This document shows, in pieces, positions 54,607-64,000 of a DNA stretch of 64,000 nucleotides (position 1 is its first letter; the number at the start of each line of letters is the position of its first letter). The position numbers were made by a program, and so were the translations under genes. The DNA is taken from assembly GCF_900166965.1 (NCBI RefSeq), contig NZ_FUZI01000001.1, forward strand, positions 682,001 to 746,000. The letters are read 5' to 3'. Origin of the DNA: Photobacterium piscicola (GTDB lineage: Bacteria; Pseudomonadota; Gammaproteobacteria; Enterobacterales; Vibrionaceae). Under the pieces are notes generated by a model. The model did not search any database and was not told where the DNA came from. It was given only the letters and a program-made list of their open reading frames with translations.

Positions 54607-54711
54607 ATGTATTCCTTTTATTTGCTTGTTTTTGTTTGTTATTTTTCCAAATAATAATAAAAACCAACTATTTTTGAAATTTTTATTATTCGATTACGGT
54701 CTATTCAAATA

Positions 54712-54731
54712 ACGATAATTATCATTTTGAA
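54712..54731. promoter_or_regulatory. Weak Fur-box-like sequence before msrP
   Basis: On the minus strand AATGATAATTATCGTTA matches nine consecutive bases of the Fur box and about 13 of 19 overall. It lies just before msrP, between divergent genes. Chance is not excluded. Confidence 0.25.
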
Positions 54732-54750
54732 TATTACCAATAGGCCGCTT

Positions 54751-55764
54751 ATGCAAATAAAAATACGCCCTCGTTGGGCATTAACGGAAAGCCAAATCAC
54801 ACCAGAAGATATCTATCATCAACGGCGCTCTATTTTAAAAAAATTAGGGATTGCAGCAGTTGGATTACCATTATCAACCAATGCCCATGCTGGCCTGTTT
54901 GATTTTATCTCATCTTCAGAAGAGCCTGCAATTGATCATCGTCGACAATTAGCAGGAACAACCTCGTCATTATCGAATGCAGCATTGTCACTAACACCAG
55001 AGGATAAAATTCTTCATTATAATAATTTTTATGAGTTTGGAACTGACAAATCATCGCCAGCGGTACGTGCAGAAAAATTCATCACTGATCCATGGAAAGT
55101 TACAATTGATGGGATGGTAAATAAACCATTCACACTCGATTATGATGACTTATTTAGCCAGTTTACCTTAGAAGAACGTATCTACCGCTTACGTTGTGTT
55201 GAAGCATGGTCAATGAATATTCCATGGATAGGTTTTAGCTTACGCAACATCATTAAAAAAGCCGATCCACAACAACAAGCAAAATACGTCGCCTTTGAAA
55301 CCTTATACGATCCTAAGCAAATGCCAGGGCAAGCCTCATCACGACTTGGTGGCGGTATTGAATACCCCTACGTAGAAGGCTTACGAATTGATGAAGCCAT
55401 GCACCCATTGACCATGATCTCAGTCGGATTATATGGCAAAACATTAGCCCCGCAAAATGGGGCTCCTTTACGGCTTGTCGTGCCATGGAAGTATGGTTTT
55501 AAAAGTATTAAATCAATTGTACGTATCCATCTTACCGATAAACAACCACCAACGACTTGGAATCGTTTAGCACCGAGCGAGTACGGCTTTTATGCCAATG
55601 TTAATCCTGAGGTTGATCACCCACGTTGGAGTCAAGCCAGTGAACGTTTTATCGGTGAAGGTAATGTCTTTAGTAGTCGTCGCCAACCCACATTAATGTT
55701 TAACGGCTACGCTGAAGAAGTGGCAGCGTTATACAAAGGTATGGATTTAAAAAGGAACTATTAA
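54751..55764 (+). CDS. msrP: MsrP, periplasmic methionine sulfoxide reductase
   Basis: A 337-residue molybdopterin enzyme with a twin-arginine signal (Arg25-Arg26, [12 protein letters not shown]) and the molybdenum-binding Cys149 in [10 protein letters not shown]. MsrP (YedY) repairs oxidised methionines in periplasmic proteins. I start at the ATG at 54751, with TAGG six bases before it; a TTG 24 bases upstream is less likely. Its stop overlaps the start of msrQ (TAATG). Confidence 0.95.
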   Translation: MQIKIRPRWALTESQITPEDIYHQRRSILKKLGIAAVGLPLSTNAHAGLFDFISSSEEPAIDHRRQLAGTTSSLSNAALSLTPEDKILHYNNFYEFGTDKSSPAVRAEKFITDPWKVTIDGMVNKPFTLDYDDLFSQFTLEERIYRLRCVEAWSMNIPWIGFSLRNIIKKADPQQQAKYVAFETLYDPKQMPGQASSRLGGGIEYPYVEGLRIDEAMHPLTMISVGLYGKTLAPQNGAPLRLVVPWKYGFKSIKSIVRIHLTDKQPPTTWNRLAPSEYGFYANVNPEVDHPRWSQASERFIGEGNVFSSRRQPTLMFNGYAEEVAALYKGMDLKRNY

Positions 55765-56435
55765 TGCTCACTCAACATGCTCAAAAGTACCGCCTCACCC
55801 CTTCTCGTGTCTTAATGATAAAAGTCACTATCCATACAGTGTCTTTATTTTTTATCGTAATACTAATTTACAACACTATTAACGGTGGGTTTGGTGCTGA
55901 TCCAATCAAGGGCATAGAGCATTTCACTGGTAAAGCAGCATTAAATACATTGATACTGACACTATTGTTATCACCTTTAGCAAAGCAATATAAACAAGGA
56001 GGACTGATACGTCTAAGACGATTACTCGGCGTATACAGCTTCTTTTGGGCTGCACTTCATCTTAGTGTCTATCTTGCACTGGATCTGAATTTTGATTGGT
56101 CTTTATTAGGCAGCGAGATAATAAAACGTCCTTACCTTGCCATTGGTGCTATTAGTTGGATTATCTTATTATTATTAACACTTACCTCTACACAATCGAT
56201 GCAGCGTCGCTTAGGCAAACATTGGCAACAACTGCATAATTGGGTGTATCTCGCTTTACTATTAAGCCCTATTCACTACTATTGGTCAGTAAAATCAGGA
56301 TTGATTGAGCCAACAATTTACTTAGGTGTTTGTGCCTTGCTGTTATATTGCCGTAAACAAAAAATCATGAAATGGTTTACCAAAAACACCAATCAATACC
56401 AGACTAAATCAGCGGCAAAAAACACCAACCGCTAG
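55764..56435 (+). CDS. msrQ: MsrQ, haem-binding membrane partner of MsrP
   Basis: A 223-residue protein with about six helices and haem histidines typical of the ferric-reductase-like family (GIEHFTGKAALNTL, WAALHLSVYL, WQQLHNWVYLALLLSPIHYYW). It feeds electrons from quinol or flavin to MsrP. The start codon shares its A with the msrP stop. A terminator follows. Confidence 0.95.
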   Translation: MLTQHAQKYRLTPSRVLMIKVTIHTVSLFFIVILIYNTINGGFGADPIKGIEHFTGKAALNTLILTLLLSPLAKQYKQGGLIRLRRLLGVYSFFWAALHLSVYLALDLNFDWSLLGSEIIKRPYLAIGAISWIILLLLTLTSTQSMQRRLGKHWQQLHNWVYLALLLSPIHYYWSVKSGLIEPTIYLGVCALLLYCRKQKIMKWFTKNTNQYQTKSAAKNTNR

Positions 56436-56452
56436 ATATTCAACTATCAAAT

Positions 56453-56481
56453 CCAAAAGGAGTGCAATGTCCTCCTTTTGG
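56453..56481 (+). terminator. Intrinsic terminator after msrQ
   Basis: CCAAAAGGAG / CTCCTTTTGG perfect arms with a nine-base loop, then TCTTTTTATTT. Confidence 0.9.
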
Positions 56482-56626
56482 TCTTTTTATTTAATAGATA
56501 ATAATATCAAAATCACGTGATCCCGACGCATAAATACAGTTAGTTGGATTGACTAACCCCATGTAGCCACAGACAATACCAACAATTTTTTACATTTAGT
56601 GCTGCGGTTCACATGGAAGCTGTCCA

Positions 56627-57970
56627 ATGACAATATCAACATCCCAACCATTATCTTTACGTGATGATTCAATCTTTCGTCTTTTTTGGCGCTATACTTT
56701 ACCTACCATCGCAGCAATGCTTATTACGGGGATCTATGTTGCCGTTGATGGAATGTTTGTTGGACATTTCATCGGGGAAGATGGCCTTGCCGCTATTATG
56801 CTCGGTTACCCTATTGGTTCTATCCTTTATGCTATTGGTGCCATGATTGGTATGGGATCATCTGCTTTAGTCTCAATAAAAATGGGAGAAGATAATACTC
56901 AACAAGCGCGTCATATTGTTGGTAATGCACTGACACTTTGTATCATTACTGGCCTTATTTTTTGCTCGTTAGGGCTGATGTTTGGGCAAGATATTCTCAT
57001 TTGGATTGGGGCAAAGAATCATATTTTATCAATGGCAACAGACTATCTATTTTGGTATTTCACTATGGGTGGGTTTGCTATTGTTTCAATGGCTTTTTCT
57101 GCATTATTGCGTAACGATGGTCAGCCTAATCGCGTAACATTGATCATGATCTTAGGTGGCATATTAAATATCTTTCTCGATTGGTTATTTATTGTTGTCA
57201 TTCCTTGGGGATTAACCGGTGCCGCAATTGCTACCATGCTATCGCAGGCCGTTACCTGTATCTTATGCCTACAACACTTTTTCACCGATAAAACACAATT
57301 ACGTATTGGCAGAGATAGCCTTAAAATAAAATGGGATACTGTATTACAAATACTTAAATTAGGCACATCCAGTTTATTAATGTACATGTACCTATCTGTG
57401 GTATTAATTCTACATAGCAAAGCTTTTCTATTAGTAGGAAAACCCATTCATGTCGCCGCTTACAGCATCGTTAGTTACACTGAGGCATTCTTTTATTTGA
57501 TTTTTGAAGGTATCGCACTAGGCACTCAACCCCTTGTCAGCTTTAATACCGGAGCAGGTCTTAAAGATCGCGTCATTAAAATTCGAAACCTTGCATTTGC
57601 CATGACCTTATTGATAGCCGTTATTGGTGTCATTACTTTATATAGTATTCCTGATGCCGTAGTGTATATGTTTGCAGGTAATAATCCGCTCCTTCAACCT
57701 GAAGCAGTGAAAGGTATGTCGCTCTATTTTTGGGGGCTGCCTTTTGAAGGAGCATTACTCATAGGTGCAACCTACTTTCAGGCGATAAATATGCCTAAAG
57801 AAGCCTCTCTATTAACAGGGGGGAAACTCATTCTAATCACAATTATTATTTTTGTGCTGGCGCATACAATTGGCGTTACTGGTGTTTGGCTCGCGTTACC
57901 TATTTGTAGTGCTTTGCTTACACTATGGATGGTATTTAGACTACGTAAACTCTCCAAAACTATTGCGTAA
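56627..57970 (+). CDS. MATE family efflux transporter
   Basis: A 447-residue protein with twelve helices in two halves (MFVGHFIGEDGLAAIMLGYP in the first; GIALGTQPLVSFNTGAG in the second), the MATE fold. It exports cationic compounds using sodium or protons. The substrate is unknown. GGAAG lies seven bases before the ATG. It is a single gene. Confidence 0.9.
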   Translation: MTISTSQPLSLRDDSIFRLFWRYTLPTIAAMLITGIYVAVDGMFVGHFIGEDGLAAIMLGYPIGSILYAIGAMIGMGSSALVSIKMGEDNTQQARHIVGNALTLCIITGLIFCSLGLMFGQDILIWIGAKNHILSMATDYLFWYFTMGGFAIVSMAFSALLRNDGQPNRVTLIMILGGILNIFLDWLFIVVIPWGLTGAAIATMLSQAVTCILCLQHFFTDKTQLRIGRDSLKIKWDTVLQILKLGTSSLLMYMYLSVVLILHSKAFLLVGKPIHVAAYSIVSYTEAFFYLIFEGIALGTQPLVSFNTGAGLKDRVIKIRNLAFAMTLLIAVIGVITLYSIPDAVVYMFAGNNPLLQPEAVKGMSLYFWGLPFEGALLIGATYFQAINMPKEASLLTGGKLILITIIIFVLAHTIGVTGVWLALPICSALLTLWMVFRLRKLSKTIA

Positions 57971-58408
57971 ATAGAATATTAACCCACTGTTATTATTATA
58001 AAATCGTCATTTAATTATAGCTGACGATTTTATGGTTCAACGATCCCCACGATACAGCCTTACCTACGATATAGCCCTATCTACATCATAGATTTCTTCC
58101 GCCACAGAGCACTTATAACAATATAATCAAACAATCTATGCGTAAAAATCATAGCCAAAATGAAAACCATTCATTTTACTCATATAGATATTAGTCATAC
58201 TATTCTTTCAAGATTTAAAGGCAGCATATCACACCCAAATATGGTTCAAGATAATGGCAATAATAAAAGCCAACCTATTAATATTGAAAGTAATAACCAG
58301 CACCTCAATCAACATTTATAACATTGAATAAATGGCACTTAATCAAAAAGAGAGCAATAAACAGCATTGCTCACTCGCATTCAAATTTTTATTATAGAGG
58401 TAAGTAGT
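57971..58408. other. Region between the MATE gene and pflB
   Basis: Holds the AT-rich hairpin at 58000-58031 (AAAATCGTCA / TGACGATTTT), a probable terminator of the MATE gene, and the pflB promoter. A 53-codon open frame at 58160-58321 lacks a ribosome site and looks unreal. I looked for FNR or ArcA sites for pflB and found none that I would defend. Confidence 0.5.
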
Positions 58409-60706
58409 ATGACAATCCCAACAACTGACATGCTTGAAGCATGGCGTGGTTTTAGTAAAGGCGAATGGCAAACTAGCGTTAATACACGTGACTTTATTCA
58501 AACTAACTATACGCCATATGAAGGTGATGAGTCTTTCTTAGCCGAAGTAACCGAGACAACTACTACGTTGTGGAATGATGTGATGGAAGGCATCAAGCAA
58601 GAAAGCAGCACTCATGCTCCCGTTGATTTTGATACAGACTTACCTTCAACCGTTACTTCTCATGGTGCTGGCTATATTAATCAAGATCTTGAAACCATTG
58701 TCGGTCTACAAACAGATAAACCACTAAAGCGTGCAATTATTGCCAATGGCGGTATTCGCATGGTGAAAAATTCATGTGAAGTTTACGGCCGTGAATTAGA
58801 CCCAATGGTTGAAAAAATCTTTACTGATTACCGCAAAACACATAACAAAGCTTGTTTTGATTTATACACCAAAGAAATTTTAGCTTGTCGCCGTTCTGGT
58901 ATTATCACTGGTCTACCTGATGCCTATGGCCGCGGTCGTATTATTGGCGATTACCGTCGTTTAGCCCTTTATGGTATCGATTTTCTTAAAGCCGATAAAA
59001 TAGAGCAATTTAACTCAACTCAATCTTTCCTTGAACAAGGCCAAGATTTAGAAAAAACCATGCGTCTACGTGAAGAGCTTGCTGATCAAGTTCAAGCATT
59101 AGAAGATATTCGCACAATGGGGCTTACATACAGCATTGACATGTCTTTACCTGCCCGCACGGCACAAGAAGCCATTCAATTTACCTACTTTGGCTACCTT
59201 GCGGCGGTTAAATCACAAAATGGCGCAGCGATGTCGCTTGGTCGTACATCAACATTTATTGATGTCTTTGTTGAGCGTGATATCGCTAATCGTTTAATTA
59301 CCGAACAACAAGCACAAGAAATGGTGGATCATTTCATCATGAAACTGCGTATGGTACGTTTCCTACGTACACCAGAGTACGATTCATTGTTTTCTGGCGA
59401 CCCAATTTGGGCAACAGAAGCAATGGCAGGTATGGGTGTTGATGGTCGTACATTAGTCACTAAAACCACATTCCGTTACCTACATACTTTACATACAATG
59501 GGTCCTGCTCCTGAGCCAAACATGACTATTCTTTGGTCTGAGCAACTGCCTATCGCCTTTAAGCAATACGCGGCAAAAGTCTCCATTGAAACATCGTCTG
59601 TTCAATACGAAAACGATGATCTAATGCGCCCTGATTTTGACAACGATGATTACGCTATCGCATGTTGTGTAAGCCCACAGATTGTTGGTAAGCACATGCA
59701 GTTCTTTGGTGCGCGAGCCAACCTTGCTAAAGCATTACTGTATACCATCAATGGTGGTATTGATGAGAAATCACAACAACAAGTAGGCCCTCAGGTTGCT
59801 AAAATCACGGATGAAGTGCTTAATTTTGATACGCTAATGCCTCGTTATGATGCCATGCTTGATTGGTTAGCGACTCAATACGTCACCGCACTTAATATTA
59901 TTCATTACTCTCATGACCGTTACAGCTATGAAGCGTCACTAATGGCATTAATGGATCGCGATGTTCGCCGTACTATGGCTTGTGGTATTGCAGGTCTTTC
60001 TGTTGTCGCTGACTCATTAGCAGCCATCAAGTTTGCTAAAGTAACACCGATTCGTGATGAAAATGGCGTGGCTATCGATTTTGAAATTGAAGGCGATTAC
60101 CCTAAATTTGGTAATAACGACGCTCGTGTGGATGATATCGCTTGTGATTTAGTTGAACGCTTCATGAAGAAGATTCAAACAATGCATATGTATCGTGAAG
60201 CAATTCCAACACAATCAATCTTAACCATTACCTCTAATGTTGTATACGGTAAGAAAACGGGTAATACACCTGATGGTCGTCGTGCTGGTATGCCATTTGG
60301 TCCTGGTGCGAACCCAATGCATGGTCGTGATGAAAATGGCGCCGTTGCTTCATTAACATCAGTATCAAAACTGCCATTCGCTTATGCAAAAGATGGTATT
60401 TCTTATACTTTCTCTATCGTGCCAAATGCATTAGGCAAAGATGAAAATACACAAAAGCAAAACCTTGCAGCATTAATGGATGGTTACTTCCACCACGAAA
60501 CAGCAGGTGCAGCAGACGGTATTGAAGGTGGCCAACACCTAAACGTGAACGTATTAAACCGCGACACATTATTAGATGCAGTTGAACACCCAGAGAAATA
60601 CCCTCAGCTAACTATTCGTGTATCAGGTTATGCCGTACGTTTTAATTCTTTAACACGTGAACAACAGCAAGACGTAATTGCTCGTACATTTACCAGTAAA
60701 ATATAA
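58409..60706 (+). CDS. pflB: Pyruvate formate-lyase
   Basis: A 765-residue glycyl-radical enzyme. The catalytic pair is in [10 protein letters not shown], and the radical glycine is Gly740 in [10 protein letters not shown], 25 residues from the end as in E. coli PflB. It splits pyruvate into formate and acetyl-CoA without oxygen. GAGG lies eight bases before the ATG at 58409; fourteen upstream codons are unsupported. The activating enzyme gene pflA and a formate channel are not adjacent. A terminator follows. Confidence 0.94.
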   Translation: MTIPTTDMLEAWRGFSKGEWQTSVNTRDFIQTNYTPYEGDESFLAEVTETTTTLWNDVMEGIKQESSTHAPVDFDTDLPSTVTSHGAGYINQDLETIVGLQTDKPLKRAIIANGGIRMVKNSCEVYGRELDPMVEKIFTDYRKTHNKACFDLYTKEILACRRSGIITGLPDAYGRGRIIGDYRRLALYGIDFLKADKIEQFNSTQSFLEQGQDLEKTMRLREELADQVQALEDIRTMGLTYSIDMSLPARTAQEAIQFTYFGYLAAVKSQNGAAMSLGRTSTFIDVFVERDIANRLITEQQAQEMVDHFIMKLRMVRFLRTPEYDSLFSGDPIWATEAMAGMGVDGRTLVTKTTFRYLHTLHTMGPAPEPNMTILWSEQLPIAFKQYAAKVSIETSSVQYENDDLMRPDFDNDDYAIACCVSPQIVGKHMQFFGARANLAKALLYTINGGIDEKSQQQVGPQVAKITDEVLNFDTLMPRYDAMLDWLATQYVTALNIIHYSHDRYSYEASLMALMDRDVRRTMACGIAGLSVVADSLAAIKFAKVTPIRDENGVAIDFEIEGDYPKFGNNDARVDDIACDLVERFMKKIQTMHMYREAIPTQSILTITSNVVYGKKTGNTPDGRRAGMPFGPGANPMHGRDENGAVASLTSVSKLPFAYAKDGISYTFSIVPNALGKDENTQKQNLAALMDGYFHHETAGAADGIEGGQHLNVNVLNRDTLLDAVEHPEKYPQLTIRVSGYAVRFNSLTREQQQDVIARTFTSKI

Positions 60707-60768
60707 CAGCAGCAATAAAGATAGCGATAAACAAAATGGCATGACTACCTAGTTTTGTTTGTTATCTC

Positions 60769-60805
60769 ACGCCACTTTATACTTAAATAAGGTGGCGTTT
60801 TCTTT
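60769..60805 (+). terminator. Intrinsic terminator after pflB
   Basis: ACGCCAC / GTGGCGT arms, extended by TTAT / ATAA, then TTTTCTTTTT on the plus strand. Confidence 0.85.
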
Positions 60806-60982
60806 TTACCGCACATTTACGAACCCTTCCTTGCAAAATCCACCTGTTGCATAAAAAACACGCTATTATGAATAAGAAAAACCAATTTTTTGATATTTAT
60901 ATCGCATAAATAACATATTAAGTAGGAATTATTAAAATCACATATACCATATAGACATGCACAACAACATAACTAGAAGATC

Positions 60983-62455
60983 ATGACTACAACTGCCGTT
61001 AAAGAATCATTACCACCACCAGAGCCTTTCTTTGCTATCAAAATTATTCCCACCATCATCATTGTATTGCTCAGTACCCTCAGCTGGCACTTTATCGATA
61101 TACCATCCGAACTAAATATTGCAGCCTTTCATACTGCTATTATTTTTATCGCCACCATTGTCGCCATCGTTGCGAATGTCTTACCCACTGGAGCTGTTGC
61201 TGTTATTGCAGTTTCCGCTTATGCCGTTCTTCATGCAGGAGGAGAAACATCAGCAAAAGCCGCAATTATGGCAGCCACCAGCAATTTTAATAATGTCCTT
61301 ATTTGGTTGATCGTCATTGCCTTTATGATTGCTCGTGCCTTTGCTAAAACAGGCCTAGGTAAACGTATTGCGCTTATCTTGCTTAGTTGGTTTGGTCAGT
61401 CTTCTTTACGTATTGCTTATTGTTTAGGTGTGGCTGATTTTCTTATCGCCCCCGCTACACCCAGCAATACCGCTCGTTCAGCTATTATCTCCCCTATTGC
61501 CGATTCACTTGCAAAAGTCATCAATAAAGATGATCGCAAGTTGGGTCAATACCTTATTTCTTCAGTAAGCGCTATGAACGACGCATCAGCAGTAGGTTTT
61601 CAAACCGGGTTTGCGGGTAACCTTGCTTTAGTCGGAATAGCTGCCTCGGTTGCTGGCATTAATATGACCTTTAGCCACTGGGCACTGTATTTATTACTAC
61701 CAGCAGCAATTTTACTATTAACGATCCCCTTTATTCTGTTTAAATTTATTAACCCAGAAACAAAAAAAACGCCACAAGCTCCAGCTTATGCAAAACAAGC
61801 TTTACTGCATTTAGGTCCTGTTAGTGTTGCTGAATGGAAATTAATCGCGGTCTTTATTGCATTAATTATTATGTGGGTCGGTGGACAGTCTCTGCATCTA
61901 CACTCAACCACATCAGCATTTATCGGTTTATCTGCCTTATTAATCTTAGGTGTTTTAAATTGGAATGATGTCAAATCAGAAAAAGGCGCATGGGATACGC
62001 TAGTTTGGTTTGCAGTATTAATGGGAATGGCAAGCCAACTAAAAAAACTCGGTTTTACCGCTTGGGTGGGTCACGGCGTTTCTGATTTAATCAGTCAATA
62101 TATGGGCCATGCTAGTTCCACACTGATTTTAATTGTCATGATGATTTTCTATCTTGTAACCGCCTACTTTTTTGCCTCAGGAACAGCAAAAGTTGTTGCT
62201 TTAGGTCCGGTGATTATTGGTTCTTTAATGGCTTTAGGTGTTAGCCCTTTAATCTCAATTTTAGCCGTAGCAGGAATTACAAATATAGGCTGTAACCTTA
62301 CAACCTATAGTCATGCACGTAATCCATTATTAATGGGTTATCAATACCATAACGATAAACAGTGGATGAAAATTGGTTTAATTATCTCTGGCGGCGGTGC
62401 CGTAATATTTATGACTTCAGGTATTATTTGGTGGTCGATTTTAGGCCTTATGTAA
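60983..62455 (+). CDS. DASS-family dicarboxylate/tricarboxylate transporter
   Basis: A 490-residue carrier with about twelve helices and the substrate and sodium motif in APATPSNTARSA, and a second repeat around GITNIGCNLTTYSHARNP. It belongs to the divalent anion:sodium symporter family (CitT/TtdT-like) and may exchange succinate, tartrate or citrate. Downstream of pflB, an anaerobic C4-carboxylate role is plausible, but a terminator lies between the two genes. Confidence 0.88.
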   Translation: MTTTAVKESLPPPEPFFAIKIIPTIIIVLLSTLSWHFIDIPSELNIAAFHTAIIFIATIVAIVANVLPTGAVAVIAVSAYAVLHAGGETSAKAAIMAATSNFNNVLIWLIVIAFMIARAFAKTGLGKRIALILLSWFGQSSLRIAYCLGVADFLIAPATPSNTARSAIISPIADSLAKVINKDDRKLGQYLISSVSAMNDASAVGFQTGFAGNLALVGIAASVAGINMTFSHWALYLLLPAAILLLTIPFILFKFINPETKKTPQAPAYAKQALLHLGPVSVAEWKLIAVFIALIIMWVGGQSLHLHSTTSAFIGLSALLILGVLNWNDVKSEKGAWDTLVWFAVLMGMASQLKKLGFTAWVGHGVSDLISQYMGHASSTLILIVMMIFYLVTAYFFASGTAKVVALGPVIIGSLMALGVSPLISILAVAGITNIGCNLTTYSHARNPLLMGYQYHNDKQWMKIGLIISGGGAVIFMTSGIIWWSILGLM

Positions 62456-62499
62456 GCCATTAATACCATCATCTCAGCACACAAATAGCACTAATAAAA

Positions 62500-62529
62500 A
62501 GCCCATACCATGGTAAATCAGTATGGGCT
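62500..62529 (-). terminator. Intrinsic terminator after the MetF-like gene
   Basis: AGCCCATAC / GTATGGGCT perfect nine-base arms, 12-base loop, T run on the minus strand. Confidence 0.87.
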
Positions 62530-62551
62530 AACTTTCCTGTCTTCGCTATGA

Positions 62552-63574
62552 CTAAATCAATGCAATTGATGCACTCGCTTTAGCTTGTAATGTTCGAAAC
62601 TCATGTTTAGCTAAATGACTGTCCATTGATGCTCGAAGTAATTTATACAATAAAATAGACCCATCAATTTCTTCTTTACGATTGGTTAAACTTTCAATAT
62701 TGAGCCCCAATGGTAAATCATATTCAACCACTGCATCTAAAATTTGATTAAGGCTATTGCAGCACATTTTAATCGATTCATGTAATGGATTTGTCGCATT
62801 TAGAATACGTAAACTGGTTGCCTCAGGCACACTCACACCTAACCATTCAATAAACTCTAGTGTCTTAGCACTACCACATGGTGAAAACGTTAATAAAATA
62901 CGCTGAGGTTTAATACCATCTTGCTTACATTCAATCGCATAACGAGTCAAAATATCAATCGTTGCCTGAGTGTCATAAATAGCTTGAGAGATAAAGAAAT
63001 TACACCCTTGCTGGTATTTTTCAATTAATCGGGCATGTTCATTGCCTTTCTTAGCATGACGTTCAGCAATCATAATGCCACCAGTAAAAAAGTTATTCTG
63101 ATGTTCTGCCAATGCTTGATACGCTGTCGATAACGGCAACGATACTTCATTTTTTGCTGATGGACTTCCAACTAACACAATGTCACGTACTTGATATTCA
63201 TGCCACGCTTCATTCAGCCATTCATCAAATGCTTCTGTTTCCGATTGCACCACACTTTTATAAGTAATTACCGGACACCCAGTTTTCTTATTAAGTAACG
63301 ATGAATAATAACGAGGATCATGAGTCGATTTGAATGGGAATGGGCGTGGTTTTTTTGTCCGCGAAACTTCATCTTGAATGTCATACACAATCAAACCATC
63401 AATCGCGAGATCTTTAATACGATTCACTAATCGATCTGCAATGCCTTCAACTTCATCTAAAGGCGTATTTGTTTTTGGCGGCGTTGTACCAATAAAATAA
63501 ACACCGCGTGTAATATCGTTATAACGCACACGAAGTTCAGATTCTGCATTTGTCGCTGACGCTTGATTTACCAT
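62552..63574 (-). CDS. Methylenetetrahydrofolate-reductase-like protein
   Basis: A 340-residue TIM-barrel protein related to MetF: GVYFIGTTPPK, IDGLIVYDIQDE, DIVLVGSPSA, GCNFFISQAIYD and RILLTFSPCG follow the order of MetF strands. It is longer and quite divergent from MetF, so a related flavin- or folate-dependent reaction is possible. No met genes are near. GGAAG lies nine bases before the ATG; it ends at a strong terminator. Confidence 0.75.
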   Translation of the reverse strand: MVNQASATNAESELRVRYNDITRGVYFIGTTPPKTNTPLDEVEGIADRLVNRIKDLAIDGLIVYDIQDEVSRTKKPRPFPFKSTHDPRYYSSLLNKKTGCPVITYKSVVQSETEAFDEWLNEAWHEYQVRDIVLVGSPSAKNEVSLPLSTAYQALAEHQNNFFTGGIMIAERHAKKGNEHARLIEKYQQGCNFFISQAIYDTQATIDILTRYAIECKQDGIKPQRILLTFSPCGSAKTLEFIEWLGVSVPEATSLRILNATNPLHESIKMCCNSLNQILDAVVEYDLPLGLNIESLTNRKEEIDGSILLYKLLRASMDSHLAKHEFRTLQAKASASIALI

Positions 63575-63835
63575 TAATAATCACTTCCATGTTTTGTCAT
63601 CGGCCCTAAATGTAGCCATAAATCATTAAACCGATGATGACAAATATTTCCTAACTATAGCGCTATTATGTTGCGCTATCGTTAACATCCTTGTATTAAA
63701 ACTATTATAACTTCCAGAAAGATACTAATTATTTAAATGCATAAATTAGTTTCTTTTTCAAACACCTTGTTTCCTTTGTACCTAATCACTCTCTATAAAT
63801 CAAAATATATCCGTTTTATTTTCAATCATATAAAA

Positions 63836-64000
63836 TCACATGCAGGTCTGATCTATCCATGATAAGTAATCAACGGAACCTTTTGTTATCGGTAGTTGGA
63901 TAATTTCAGGCGTTTCATAAAGGTGGTGTTTTACTATGATAGCTTGCACCTGCTCAAACAGATTCTTTTTAGTCTTAATGATTATTTGCTGCTCTTGATC
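63836..64000 (-). CDS. cutA: CutA divalent-cation tolerance protein, 3' part
   Basis: The last 54 residues of a gene that continues beyond the window's right edge. The frame reads QQIIIKTKKNLF, then KHHLYETPEIIQLPI and VDYLSWI before TGA at 63836-63838. This is the C-terminal half of CutA, with its His-x-Tyr-x-x-Pro-Glu motif and final Y-L-x-W-I. CutA is a small trimeric protein linked to copper tolerance. The start is not in the window. Confidence 0.88.
   Translation of the reverse strand, partial: DQEQQIIIKTKKNLFEQVQAIIVKHHLYETPEIIQLPITKGSVDYLSWIDQTCM

Noticed and set aside
58160-58321. A 53-codon plus-strand open frame upstream of pflB
   Set aside because: No ribosome site, low-complexity Asn/His-rich product, and no terminator of its own.
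57971-58408. An FNR site (TTGAT-N4-ATCAA) for pflB
   Set aside because: Expected from the gene's anaerobic role, but no sequence in the region matches both halves.
1-64000. CRISPR arrays, tRNA/rRNA genes, insertion sequences, integrases or prophage
   Set aside because: No regular spaced repeats, no cloverleaf or rRNA sequence noticed, and no transposase or integrase motif in any translated gene.

Overview
This window looks like chromosomal DNA from a marine gammaproteobacterium of the Vibrionaceae, most likely a Photobacterium-like species. That is inferred from the low GC content and from family-typical gene sets: a VxrA/VxrB/DUF2861 cell-wall stress locus, HlyU, VC0807- and DUF5718-type proteins, RavA/ViaA, MsrPQ and an Lpp with its L,D-transpeptidase. 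No rRNA, tRNA, CRISPR array, insertion sequence or prophage is visible. Most of the window is ordinary housekeeping chromosome, with small operons closed by clear intrinsic terminators.

Layout. 0-8 kb: nnrS under a likely NsrR operator, the vxrABC stress locus, and pntAB transhydrogenase. 8-14 kb: HlyU, a DUF1127-like protein, a 5'-nucleotidase-like enzyme, a glyoxalase-fold protein, the OLD-family nuclease YbjD and a GAF-GGDEF cyclase. 14.3-23.9 kb: one tightly packed minus-strand operon of eleven genes (TudS-like DUF523/DUF1722, MerR/LitR-like regulator, CPD photolyase, NTF2-like, SDR, FAD oxidoreductase, DUF1365, CFA-like methyltransferase, DUF2878, chalcone-isomerase-like, DUF3833). 24-27.8 kb: yceJ-yceI, an ElyC/YdcF-type protein, rlmF. 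28-33.6 kb: a receptor built like a glutamate-gated ion channel, viaA-ravA, and an orphan phosphate-binding protein. 33.7-40.3 kb: sulfurtransferase sseA, a nucleotidyltransferase-like protein, DUF5718, a membrane-tethered trypsin-like protease, a truncated siroheme synthase, a YcdZ-like protein, nagZ. 40.3-48.8 kb: a CSS-EAL phosphodiesterase, several lineage-specific membrane or secreted proteins, two short membrane-protein genes and nagA. 49-56.4 kb: DUF368 lipid-carrier translocase, SCO, lpp with its L,D-transpeptidase, a desaturase, msrPQ. 56.6-64 kb: a MATE exporter, pflB, a DASS carboxylate transporter, a MetF-like protein and the 3' end of cutA.

The most interesting region is the 14.3-23.9 kb operon. 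Its promoter carries at least five TGTACA-type half-sites. Its regulator resembles LitR/CarH photoreceptors but lacks the cobalamin-contact residues. Its CFA-like enzyme has lost two of the five residues that hold bicarbonate in cyclopropane synthases. Together with photolyase and a TudS-like enzyme this suggests a light or singlet-oxygen response that remodels membrane fatty acids and repairs photodamage, under a regulator that probably needs another light sensor. Other items worth a look are the bacterial glutamate-receptor-like channel, the siroheme synthase that lost its methyltransferase, the NsrR site over the nnrS promoter, and the two unlisted small membrane-protein genes.
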